Shown here one piece after another: positions 1-5,363 of a DNA stretch of 7,558 bases. Position 1 is the stretch's first letter. Every line of letters starts with the position of its first letter. This DNA is from Campylobacterales bacterium. GTDB lineage: Bacteria > Campylobacterota > Campylobacteria > Campylobacterales > SZUA-545. The position numbers and the translations under genes are program-made. The stretch spans positions 1 to 7,558 of the forward strand of contig JAOXRY010000353.1 in NCBI GenBank assembly GCA_025800305.1, written 5' to 3'. Under the pieces are notes generated by a model, which was not told the origin of the DNA, did no database searches, and saw only the letters and a list, made by a program, of their open reading frames with translations.

Positions 1-102
1 AACTAAAGAGTTAGATTTTGTTTTAGATAACTCTTTAACGTTTTCTATAACTGTAAATTCTTTTTCATAATCAATGGCAGAATTTATTCCGATTAAAATC
101 AC
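1..102 (-). CDS. N-terminal fragment of an unrecognised protein (cut by window edge)
   Basis: Thirty-four codons are open from a GTG at 102-100 to the window edge; the rest of the gene lies outside. The translation begins (M)ILIGINSAIDYEKEF, looks soluble, and has no signal peptide or motif I can name. The start is chosen because the GTG shares its G with the TAG stop of the upstream gene and an AAAGG Shine-Dalgarno sits about 7 nt before it, inside the last codons of that gene. This is the layout of translational coupling at the end of the ribA-rsmG operon. I do not recognise the family, and 34 codons are too few to assign a function. It could be a chance open frame, but the ribosome-binding site and one-base overlap argue against that. 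Confidence 0.6.
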   Translation of the reverse strand, partial: MILIGINSAIDYEKEFTVIENVKELSKTKSNSLV

Positions 103-308
103 TACTTAACCTTTGCACACTCTTTAGAACAGTAATATTTACCATCTTTCAGAATTGTATCTTTAGATGATGTAAACACACCACAATCTTGACACTCTAC
201 CATTGTATCTTCAATGGTATCGTTACTCTTTTTTTTCTTTTTAAAAAAAATAAAATAAATTGCTGTTAAAACAGCTGCAAATACTAAAAGTTTTCCAATT
301 GAAAACAT
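102..308 (-). CDS. PP0621-like small membrane-anchored zinc-ribbon protein
   Basis: This 68-residue protein has one hydrophobic segment at about residues 7-22, a lysine-rich stretch (23-27) and a C-terminal cysteine motif: Cys39-x2-Cys42 and Cys60-x3-Cys64, the latter within YYCSKEC. The charge pattern places the C-terminal domain in the cytoplasm, and the four Cys should bind one zinc. The arrangement matches the small bacterial proteins annotated as the PP0621 family, whose function is unknown. The ATG at 308-306 is preceded by AAGG at a spacing of about 8 nt. The gene lies 41 nt downstream of rsmG and overlaps the next gene by one base, so it is probably in the ribA-rsmG operon. The family name rests on motif and size only. 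An alternative is a generic TRASH/zinc-ribbon-like metal-binding protein. Confidence 0.8.
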   Translation of the reverse strand: MFSIGKLLVFAAVLTAIYFIFFKKKKKSNDTIEDTMVECQDCGVFTSSKDTILKDGKYYCSKECAKVK

Positions 309-349
309 ATTATAAACCTTTATTGTCAGAATTTTGTTAAATTAGGTGT

Positions 350-913
350 TTATTTCTTGATAAGTAGATAACTACTGTTACGATTTCGGATTATATCACC
401 ATTTTTCAAGTCTTCTATCTCTTTTTGTGTATTTTCACCTTTATAAAGTAGAAGCATAGTCTTTTCATCCATAAAATCTTTGGACATTTCATAAAGAGCA
501 GAAGCACTAGATACGGCTTTGGAAACAACAAGATCTACAGTAAAAGAGTCGATGTTCTCAATTCTATCTCTTTTGATCTCTACATTATCTAGTTTTAATA
601 TTCCTTTAATAAAGTTTAAAAAACTAACTCTTTTTGCCCTTGGTTCAACTAGAGTAAACCTTACATCTGGTTTGACAAAAGCAAGACAAAGACCAGGAAA
701 CCCAGCTCCTGTTCCAATATCTAAAACACTTTTTACTTCTGGTAAAAATGAGTATGGATAGACAGAATCATAAATTAGATCTTCAATCTCTTTTTTCGTA
801 GACTTTCCTGTAAGATTGTGGATCTTATTCCAAGAGAGGATCTCTTCACAAAATCTATCAGATTTGGCAAAAAAATCCTCATCTAAAAACTCAAGATCTC
901 TTAAGTTACTCAC
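350..913 (-). CDS. rsmG: 16S rRNA (guanine527-N7)-methyltransferase RsmG (GidB)
   Basis: The 187-residue product is a class I SAM-dependent methyltransferase. RsmG modifies N7 of G527 (E. coli numbering) in the 530 loop of 16S rRNA, and its loss in other bacteria gives low-level streptomycin resistance. Visible signatures are NKIHNLTG at residues 29-36, the SAM-binding loop VLDIGTGAGFPG at 63-74, an acidic strand end LVEPRAKR at 88-95, and VVSKAVSS at 129-136, where many homologues have Arg for the Lys. It is slightly shorter than the E. coli protein (207), as is common in Campylobacterota. The start is GTG at 913-911, which overlaps the ribA TGA as GTGA; there is no good Shine-Dalgarno, so translation is probably coupled to ribA. 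A longer open frame on the opposite strand at 519-761 is a shadow. Confidence 0.95.
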   Translation of the reverse strand: MSNLRDLEFLDEDFFAKSDRFCEEILSWNKIHNLTGKSTKKEIEDLIYDSVYPYSFLPEVKSVLDIGTGAGFPGLCLAFVKPDVRFTLVEPRAKRVSFLNFIKGILKLDNVEIKRDRIENIDSFTVDLVVSKAVSSASALYEMSKDFMDEKTMLLLYKGENTQKEIEDLKNGDIIRNRNSSYLLIKK

Positions 914-1488
914 AGAAGGTGACCGCTTTTCTCTTTTTTAACTTTTAGATAATTCTCATTGTGCTTGTTTGTTTTCATAATGATAGGAACTCTTTTTACG
1001 ATTTCTATTCCATCAAGACTTTCAATCTTTTTAGGATTATTTGTTAAAAGCTCTAATTTTGAGATCTTTAAATAACCTAAAATAAATTCAGCAATCTCAT
1101 AAGTCCTCTCATCATCAGCAAAGCCTAGCTGGTGATTTGCTTCTACTGTATCAAGTCCTGTATCTTGAAGATTGTAAGCATTAATCTTATTGACAAGTCC
1201 AATATCTCTTCCTTCTTGTCTTAGATACAAAATAGCTCCACCATCAGGATTTTTACTAATTAGTTCCAATGCTTTGTCTAGTTGTTCTCCACAGTCACAT
1301 TTTAAACTTCCTATAGCGTCTCCTGTTACGCATTCTGAGTGAACTCTTACTAGAGGAACGTCTTTTAGACTATCTGTATATATCGCTAAATGCTCTTTGT
1401 GATTCTCTTTAAAGGCAGTAACTTTAAAAATTCCGTGCTTTGTTGGAAGATTTGCCTCTTTTGATATAATTATTTCCGTTTTATTCAT
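910..1488 (-). CDS. ribA: GTP cyclohydrolase II (riboflavin synthesis)
   Basis: RibA opens GTP to 2,5-diamino-6-ribosylamino-4(3H)-pyrimidinone 5'-phosphate, formate and pyrophosphate, the first step of the GTP branch of riboflavin synthesis in the cytoplasm. Numbered from the upstream TTG start described below, the zinc-binding Cys59, Cys70 and Cys72 lie in HSECVTGDAIGSLKCDCG. RQEGRDIGL spans 96-104, the catalytic Tyr111 aligns with E. coli Tyr105, and DTVEANHQLGF, LLTNNPKK and the terminal GHLL are all present. It is a stand-alone RibA, not a RibBA fusion. I chose the ATG at 1488-1486 (192 residues). An in-frame TTG at 1506-1504 would add six residues (198), and neither start has a clear Shine-Dalgarno. 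It heads the operon, overlaps rsmG by 4 nt and diverges from hemB. Confidence 0.95.
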   Translation of the reverse strand: MNKTEIIISKEANLPTKHGIFKVTAFKENHKEHLAIYTDSLKDVPLVRVHSECVTGDAIGSLKCDCGEQLDKALELISKNPDGGAILYLRQEGRDIGLVNKINAYNLQDTGLDTVEANHQLGFADDERTYEIAEFILGYLKISKLELLTNNPKKIESLDGIEIVKRVPIIMKTNKHNENYLKVKKEKSGHLL

Positions 1489-1566
1489 AGGCGATATTTT
1501 AGCCAATAATAATAAATAATAGACTTAAAGAGCACCAAGGGTGCGAGGATAGTAAGGAAATAAAAA
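1489..1566. promoter_or_regulatory. Divergent control region between ribA and hemB
   Basis: This is the only space available for the promoters of both ribA (minus) and hemB (plus). Its centre (about 1506-1525) is almost pure A/T and could supply -10 elements on either strand. On the hemB side AAGGA at 1554-1558 lies 8 nt before the ATG and is a good ribosome-binding site. No -35 box or known operator is evident, so exact promoter positions are not claimed. Confidence 0.5.
1532..1544 (+). other. Small hairpin in the hemB leader
   Basis: GCACC, a 3-nt AAG loop and GGTGC form a perfect 5-bp GC-rich stem. It stands out in an otherwise AT-only spacer and ends about 10 nt before the hemB Shine-Dalgarno. 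It could stabilise the 5' end of the hemB mRNA or serve as a protein-binding dyad. It has no T-run, so it is not an intrinsic terminator. The stem is short and may be incidental. Confidence 0.4.
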
Positions 1567-2532
1567 ATGTTCAAACGATTTAGAAGGCTTCGAACAAATG
1601 AAAGTATTAGATCATTAGTAAGAGAAACAGTTATTACAAAAGATGACTTAATCTACCCACTATTTATAAAATCAGGGGAGAATTTTAAAAAAGAGATTGA
1701 CTCTATGCCAGGAGTTTTCCAGTTTAGTATTGATAAAGTTTTAATAGAGATAGAGGACGTTGTCTCTAAGGGAATCAAAGCAGTGATTCTTTTTGGAATT
1801 CCCCAGACAAAAGATAGTATTGGAAGTGACGCGTTAGATAATCACGGAATCATTGCAACAGCTCTTAGAGCTATAAAAGAGAAGTTTCCAGATCTTTATG
1901 TGATTACAGATTTATGTTTTTGTGAATACACAGACCATGGACACTGTGGAATAATTAATAGTGATGAAGATGTTGATAACGATTCAACACTGGAGATCTT
2001 GGCAAAACAAGCTCTTGTTCATTTAGAAGCTGGAGCAGATATGTTAGCTCCAAGTGGAATGATGGATGGCACAATCGAAACTCTAAGAGAAGCTCTAGAT
2101 CTTAACGGATATGAAAACACTCCAATCATGGCATACTCAACAAAATTTGCCAGTGGATATTATGGTCCTTTTAGAGATGTAGCAGAGTCAACGCCAACTT
2201 TTGGTGATAGAAGAAAATATCAGATGGATCCAGCAAATATAAATGAAGCTGTCAATGAAAGTATCGAAGATGAAATGCAAGGAGCTGATATTCTCATGGT
2301 AAAGCCTGCACTTGCTTATCTTGATGTTGTAAGAGCAATTAAAGAAAAGACTAGTTTACCAATGTGCGTGTATAACGTAAGTGGTGAATATGCCATGCTA
2401 AAAAACGCAGGAGCTGAGGGTCTGATTGATTATGAAAGAGTAATGATGGAAACGATGATTGGTTTTAAAAGAGCTGGCGCAGACTTAATTATTACGTATC
2501 ATGCTAAAGAGGTTTGTGATTTGTTAGATTAA
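1567..2532 (+). CDS. hemB: Delta-aminolevulinic acid dehydratase (porphobilinogen synthase)
   Basis: HemB condenses two 5-aminolevulinate molecules to porphobilinogen, the common first pyrrole of haem, sirohaem and cobalamin synthesis. The 321-residue length is normal for the family. The two Schiff-base lysines are visible: Lys193 in YSTKFASGYYGPF and Lys246 in LMVKPALAYLD. The zinc-type metal site is Cys117, Cys119 and Cys127 in DLCFCEYTDHGHCG, so this is the cysteine-rich zinc form and not the aspartate/magnesium form. ATG at 1567 has AAGGA 8 nt upstream. The gene diverges from ribA across a 78-nt spacer and is followed after 51 nt by the lipoprotein genes. No terminator is visible in that gap, so read-through is possible. 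The identification is secure. Confidence 0.97.
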   Translation: MFKRFRRLRTNESIRSLVRETVITKDDLIYPLFIKSGENFKKEIDSMPGVFQFSIDKVLIEIEDVVSKGIKAVILFGIPQTKDSIGSDALDNHGIIATALRAIKEKFPDLYVITDLCFCEYTDHGHCGIINSDEDVDNDSTLEILAKQALVHLEAGADMLAPSGMMDGTIETLREALDLNGYENTPIMAYSTKFASGYYGPFRDVAESTPTFGDRRKYQMDPANINEAVNESIEDEMQGADILMVKPALAYLDVVRAIKEKTSLPMCVYNVSGEYAMLKNAGAEGLIDYERVMMETMIGFKRAGADLIITYHAKEVCDLLD

Positions 2533-2539
2533 AGAGAAT

Positions 2540-2545
2540 TATGAT
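2540..2545 (+). promoter_or_regulatory. Possible -10 element for the lipoprotein cluster
   Basis: TATGAT, just after the hemB stop, resembles a sigma-70 -10 box. It would start transcription about 30 nt before the first lipoprotein gene. No convincing -35 lies upstream, though Campylobacterota promoters often lack one. Without it the cluster would have to be read from hemB. Confidence 0.3.
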
Positions 2546-2583
2546 AGAAATATGTCACTAAAATCAAGAAAGGATTTAGGAAA

Positions 2584-2880
2584 ATGAAAAAAATAGCATT
2601 TTTCTCTATAGTAGCTGGATTATTTGTTACTGGTTGTACAGTAAAAACTACGCCATACCAAAATAAAATCAATGGTTCTACTATGGAATTTCAAAAAATC
2701 AGTGAGTATAAAACAGGTACTTCTTGTATAAAACAAGGCGGAGGTACAGGTACATACGGTAGTAATAGTATAGCAGATGCTGCAAGAGCTGGTAATATTA
2801 AAAAGGTTGAATACGCAGAGCACGTAGTTCATGATAATTTTGGAAGTAGACAGTTTTGTACAACTGTTTATGGTAAATAA
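2584..2880 (+). CDS. TRL-like small lipoprotein, first of three paralogues
   Basis: This 98-residue precursor has a type II signal peptide: MKK, a hydrophobic stretch, then the lipobox VTGC with the lipidated Cys at residue 18. The residue after Cys is Thr, not Asp, so there is no classical inner-membrane retention signal. The mature part has Cys48, a glycine-rich stretch GGGTGTYG at 52-59, then SIADAARAGNIKKVEYAE at 62-79 and FCTTVYGK at the end with Cys92. The pattern small-Ala-Ala-x-x-Gly-x-x-Lys-x-x-Tyr followed by VYG resembles the C-terminal part of the TRL-like family (PF13146), whose function is unknown. AAAGGA lies 9 nt and AGGA 2 nt before the ATG. The two non-lipid Cys recur in both downstream paralogues and may form a disulfide. 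The family assignment is from memory and not searched. Confidence 0.8.
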   Translation: MKKIAFFSIVAGLFVTGCTVKTTPYQNKINGSTMEFQKISEYKTGTSCIKQGGGTGTYGSNSIADAARAGNIKKVEYAEHVVHDNFGSRQFCTTVYGK

Positions 2881-2884
2881 GGAG
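2879..2884 (+). promoter_or_regulatory. Ribosome-binding site of the second lipoprotein gene
   Basis: AAGGAG overlaps the TAA stop of the first lipoprotein gene. It is 7 nt before ATG 2892 but only 1 nt before the in-frame TTG 2886, which rules the TTG out and fixes the start. Confidence 0.85.
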
Positions 2885-2891
2885 TTTGATT

Positions 2892-3167
2892 ATGAAAAAA
2901 ACTATGATTATTGCAATGCTTGGAGCATTGTTATTAACAGGTTGTGTGCATAGAGCTACTACTCCTCATATGAGTTATCCTGTACAAGAAGCTGATTTTA
3001 TGAAACATACAAAAACAGGTGAAGCTTGCAAAACATTTTTTGTAAGTATGTTTGGTTCTGATATATCAGTTAGAAAAGCTGCTGAGAATGGTGGAGTTAA
3101 TCAAGTTAAATACGTTGAGATTAAGTCAAATCCTTTTCAACATTGTGTAGTTGTTTACGGAAACTAA
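2892..3167 (+). CDS. TRL-like small lipoprotein, second of three paralogues
   Basis: The product is a 91-residue lipoprotein precursor with lipobox LTGC and the lipidated Cys at residue 18, exactly as in its neighbours. Later landmarks match the other two genes: KTGEAC (Cys46), KAAENGGVNQVKYVE at 62-76, and HCVVVYGN (Cys85) at the C terminus. Overall identity to the first and third proteins looks low outside these anchors, so the duplications are old or diverged fast. The start is ATG 2892, set by the AAGGAG at 2879-2884; a longer reading from TTG 2886 adds two residues and leaves no room for the ribosome. The gap to the first gene is 11 nt and to the third 12 nt, so all three are probably one transcript. 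The likely location is the periplasmic face of a membrane. Function is unknown. Confidence 0.8.
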   Translation: MKKTMIIAMLGALLLTGCVHRATTPHMSYPVQEADFMKHTKTGEACKTFFVSMFGSDISVRKAAENGGVNQVKYVEIKSNPFQHCVVVYGN

Positions 3168-3171
3168 GGAG
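3166..3171 (+). promoter_or_regulatory. Ribosome-binding site of the third lipoprotein gene
   Basis: AAGGAG overlaps the stop codon of the second lipoprotein gene. It is 8 nt before ATG 3180 and only 2 nt before ATG 3174, favouring the second ATG. This copies the arrangement at the previous junction. Confidence 0.8.
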
Positions 3172-3179
3172 ATATGAAG

Positions 3180-3476
3180 ATGAAAAAAATTATTCTAGCT
3201 GGTATCTTAGCAGGATTAACAATGACTGGTTGTAGTACACACACTGCACAGCAGGTGACTTTTGATACAACAAATGTTGACTATACAAAAGAATATAAAA
3301 TGGCAGAAGATTGTAGATTAAAGATTCCTATTGTTGCTCAAATTAGTAATTTAATTAATGGTCCACATTTAGTTAATGCTAGAGAAGTAGCAGCTAAAAA
3401 TGGAATAAGTAAAATTGCATATTATGAAGCTGAAGATAGAGCATTTTCAGTTTGTTTTACTGTTTACGGAGAGTAG
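3180..3476 (+). CDS. TRL-like small lipoprotein, third of three paralogues
   Basis: From ATG 3180 the precursor is 98 residues, begins MKKIILAG, and has lipobox MTGC with Cys at residue 18, aligning with both neighbours. ATG 3174 would add Met-Lys and sits too close to the Shine-Dalgarno. Landmarks are KMAEDC (Cys45), a longer hydrophobic segment (about 48-60, LKIPIVAQISNLI) not seen in the other two, AAKNGISKIAYYE at 71-83, and VCFTVYGE at the end (Cys92). The extra segment is the main difference between the copies and may change what it binds. The gene is followed within 10 nt by a strong hairpin that probably ends the transcript. Function is unknown. The resemblance to the TRL-like family is inferred from the C-terminal motif. 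Confidence 0.8.
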   Translation: MKKIILAGILAGLTMTGCSTHTAQQVTFDTTNVDYTKEYKMAEDCRLKIPIVAQISNLINGPHLVNAREVAAKNGISKIAYYEAEDRAFSVCFTVYGE

Positions 3477-3481
3477 AACTT

Positions 3482-3512
3482 TTGGTAGCTAAGAAGTTTT
3501 CTTAGCTACCAA
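3482..3512. terminator. 14-bp hairpin between convergent lipoprotein gene and recG
   Basis: Positions 3482-3495 and 3499-3512 are perfect inverted repeats around a 3-nt loop. The hairpin sits just after the third lipoprotein stop and includes the recG stop codon and its last codons. Neither side has a long T-run beyond the stem, so it is an imperfect intrinsic terminator. It may work for both directions or protect 3' ends from exonucleases. Confidence 0.65.
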
Positions 3513-5235
3513 TCAATCCTTTAACCTCTTTCAAAATATCCTCGTCTAAAACCATATCAAACCACTTAAAACTCTCTCCGCTTTGGAAGATTCCACTTAG
3601 AAGATCTCCTGATTTTCTGTACTTAAGATCTAACTCTGCAACATCAAAACCATTGATTGTTTTAGTAAGTTCTTCTAGTCTTTCTGATTCCTCTTTTTTA
3701 GTATAAAAATAGCAGTAGCCTTTTAGTCCTGTACGGCTGACACGACCTCTTAGCTGATGGAGAGTTGCTAAGCCTAATCTTTCTGCTCCAACGATTACAA
3801 TTGTTGTTAGTTTTGGCAAAGATATCCCAACTTCTACAACAGTTGTTGAGAGAAGGATATTTCCATTTTTAGCAAACTGGTCTAATACATCTTCTTTATC
3901 TTTATCTTTTCCGTGGGTTAGATAGACTTTTTCAAAATTCTTTTCCCAAAAACCTCTTCCTTCTTCAAGGCTTTGATAGTTGAAATTTTCTGATTCTTCC
4001 ACCAAAGGATAGATAATAAGAACCTGATTTGTTTTTCCTATCTCTTCTTTTATATGTTCAATCAGTGGAGGAAAATCATTTTGTCTAATGACCTTTGTAT
4101 CAATATCTTTTTTAAATGGCATCTGTTTGATGAGAGATACTCCAACGATGGAGCTGGTGATCATCCCTAAAGTTCTTGGAATTGGTGTTGCAGAGAATTG
4201 GAAATAGTGAGGAGAGCCTTTTTCATTACTTGTTAGCTTTGCCAAAAGGTTTCTTTGGTTTGTTCCAAAACGGTGTTGTTCATCCACCATAAGGACTGCA
4301 CAGCTTGGTAGGTCTCTATAGAGTAGGGCGTGAGTTCCTACGATAAAATCTGCTTCGTTCAGCTCTTCATCACTGATCTTTGTTTTGGCTGTTACAAGAG
4401 TTTTTTTTAAGTTTGGAAGCATCTTTCTTGCTTCTTCAAAAAGTTGATTGGCAAGAACAGAGGTCGGAGCCATGAGGATGGATTTTTTCTCTCCTGCAAC
4501 AAAAGCTGTTGCCATAATGACAGTCGTCTTTCCACAACCAACATCACCAACAATTACCCGTCTAGCTTGAACAGGTTTTGTCATATCTTCTCGGATATCG
4601 TTGATGGCTTTTTCTTGATCGCCAGTGAGAGTAAATTCCAAGTTTTCTTTAAAAGGTCGCAGATCTCTATCAACTGTTGTAGAAGCTGGATAATCAACTT
4701 TTTTTTGTTTTAATAAATAAATATGTCTATAGATCTCTAAAAATTTCAAAGCATGGATCTGTTTTTCAGAAAAGATGAAATCTTCCACTTTGTCTCTTAT
4801 AGAATCAAGAGTAGGGCTGTGGATTGATAAGATATTTTCAACAATATTTTCAGGGACTTGAAACTTCTCTAGATTCTCTTTTGTTATATATTTTTTCATA
4901 AGAGCTACTACAGATCTATTTTGTAGTTCCGTCTTATAAATTGGAGAGATGTCTCCTGTTGGATTTATCTTTTTAGGGTGTAAGATCTGATACTTTCCAC
5001 CATTAAACTGGATTTTTCCTTTTAGTAAAATTTTCTCTGTTTTAAAATACTCCCTTTGCCACATTTTTGGAGAGAAAATGACCGCTTCAATAGGAACTCC
5101 AAAGTTCTCTGCAAAAAGATTGGCTTTTAAAACTTTTGGAGAGTAGTGGTGGTTTAAAACCTCTGCTTCAATAAGGTTCTCTTCACCAATGACTGGTTTA
5201 TTGGTAATAATATTAATATCGTATTTTTTAGGCAC
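3502..5235 (-). CDS. recG: ATP-dependent DNA helicase RecG
   Basis: RecG is a superfamily 2 motor that regresses stalled replication forks and moves branched DNA junctions. From the GTG at 5235-5233 the product is 577 residues. An N-terminal wedge/OB part (about 1-100) precedes the motor: Q-type motif FTLTGDQEKAI (201-211), Walker A GDVGCGKT (230-237), MAPTSVLANQ (255-264), GTHALLY (300-306), DEQH (318-321), SATPIPRT (348-355), STTVVEVGISLP (463-474) and QLRGRVSR (494-501). The tail SGDLLSGIFQSGE is also typical. Motif VI has Ser where many RecG proteins have Gly (RGRVGR). The GTG start cuts the first part of the wedge domain. In-frame sequence up to an ATA at 5310 looks like the true N terminus and would give 602 residues, nearer the length usual in this phylum. 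It diverges from the FecR-domain gene. Confidence 0.95.
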   Translation of the reverse strand: MPKKYDINIITNKPVIGEENLIEAEVLNHHYSPKVLKANLFAENFGVPIEAVIFSPKMWQREYFKTEKILLKGKIQFNGGKYQILHPKKINPTGDISPIYKTELQNRSVVALMKKYITKENLEKFQVPENIVENILSIHSPTLDSIRDKVEDFIFSEKQIHALKFLEIYRHIYLLKQKKVDYPASTTVDRDLRPFKENLEFTLTGDQEKAINDIREDMTKPVQARRVIVGDVGCGKTTVIMATAFVAGEKKSILMAPTSVLANQLFEEARKMLPNLKKTLVTAKTKISDEELNEADFIVGTHALLYRDLPSCAVLMVDEQHRFGTNQRNLLAKLTSNEKGSPHYFQFSATPIPRTLGMITSSIVGVSLIKQMPFKKDIDTKVIRQNDFPPLIEHIKEEIGKTNQVLIIYPLVEESENFNYQSLEEGRGFWEKNFEKVYLTHGKDKDKEDVLDQFAKNGNILLSTTVVEVGISLPKLTTIVIVGAERLGLATLHQLRGRVSRTGLKGYCYFYTKKEESERLEELTKTINGFDVAELDLKYRKSGDLLSGIFQSGESFKWFDMVLDEDILKEVKGLIGS

Positions 5236-5310
5236 TAAAAGAGCTAGGGCAAAAAGATCGTAGATCTTGAGTTTTGACAGTTTTTCTAAATCTTTTTTGT
5301 CAAAGTTTAT
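5236..5310 (-). other. recG: In-frame N-terminal extension of recG starting at ATA
   Basis: Upstream of the first GTG the recG frame stays open for 28 codons, to a TAG at 5322-5320. The translation, (M)NFDKKDLEKL then SKLKIYDLFALALLVPKKYD, reads like a normal RecG N terminus: a helical segment, then the conserved P-x-x-Y boundary. It contains no ATG, GTG or TTG. ATA at 5310-5308 is where the initiator should be: TTAGGA (5323-5318) lies 7 nt before it. ATC and ATT just upstream are closer to the Shine-Dalgarno. It may be a rare initiator, a start-codon mutation or a base-call error. Confidence 0.7.
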
Positions 5311-5363
5311 GATAATATCCTAATATAAAGTCTATAGAATTATACAAAAGAAGAGGTAATCCA
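5311..5363. promoter_or_regulatory. Divergent control region between recG and the FecR-domain gene
   Basis: TATAAA at 5324-5329 on the plus strand fits a -10 box with a leader of about 28 nt for the FecR-domain gene. The minus strand has TATATT (5327-5322) and TATAGA (5336-5331) as possible -10 boxes for recG, overlapping it. GAGG at 5353-5356 is 7 nt before the plus-strand ATG. The 8-bp palindrome TCTATAGA (5331-5338) lies between. All are pattern matches only. Confidence 0.4.

Noticed and set aside
309..349. TATAAT directly before the zinc-ribbon gene, as a promoter
   Set aside because: It abuts the ATG, so transcription would start inside the coding sequence, and no -35 lies at 17 nt. The gene is more simply part of the upstream operon.
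519..761. Plus-strand open frame of 80 codons
   Set aside because: It is antisense to conserved rsmG, has no ribosome-binding site and no recognisable protein features.
2541..2561. Six-codon upstream open frame (ATG at 2541) before the lipoproteins as a leader peptide
   Set aside because: It has no ribosome-binding site, no run of regulatory codons and no attenuator-like hairpins; the ATG overlaps a likely -10 box.
2620..2832. Minus-strand open frame of 70 codons opposite the first lipoprotein gene
   Set aside because: It is antisense to a gene with a clear lipobox and Shine-Dalgarno; its Cys/Ser/Thr-rich translation is typical of a shadow frame.
4444..4713. Plus-strand open frame of 89 codons inside recG
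   Set aside because: It is opposite the conserved Walker A region of recG and has no independent support.
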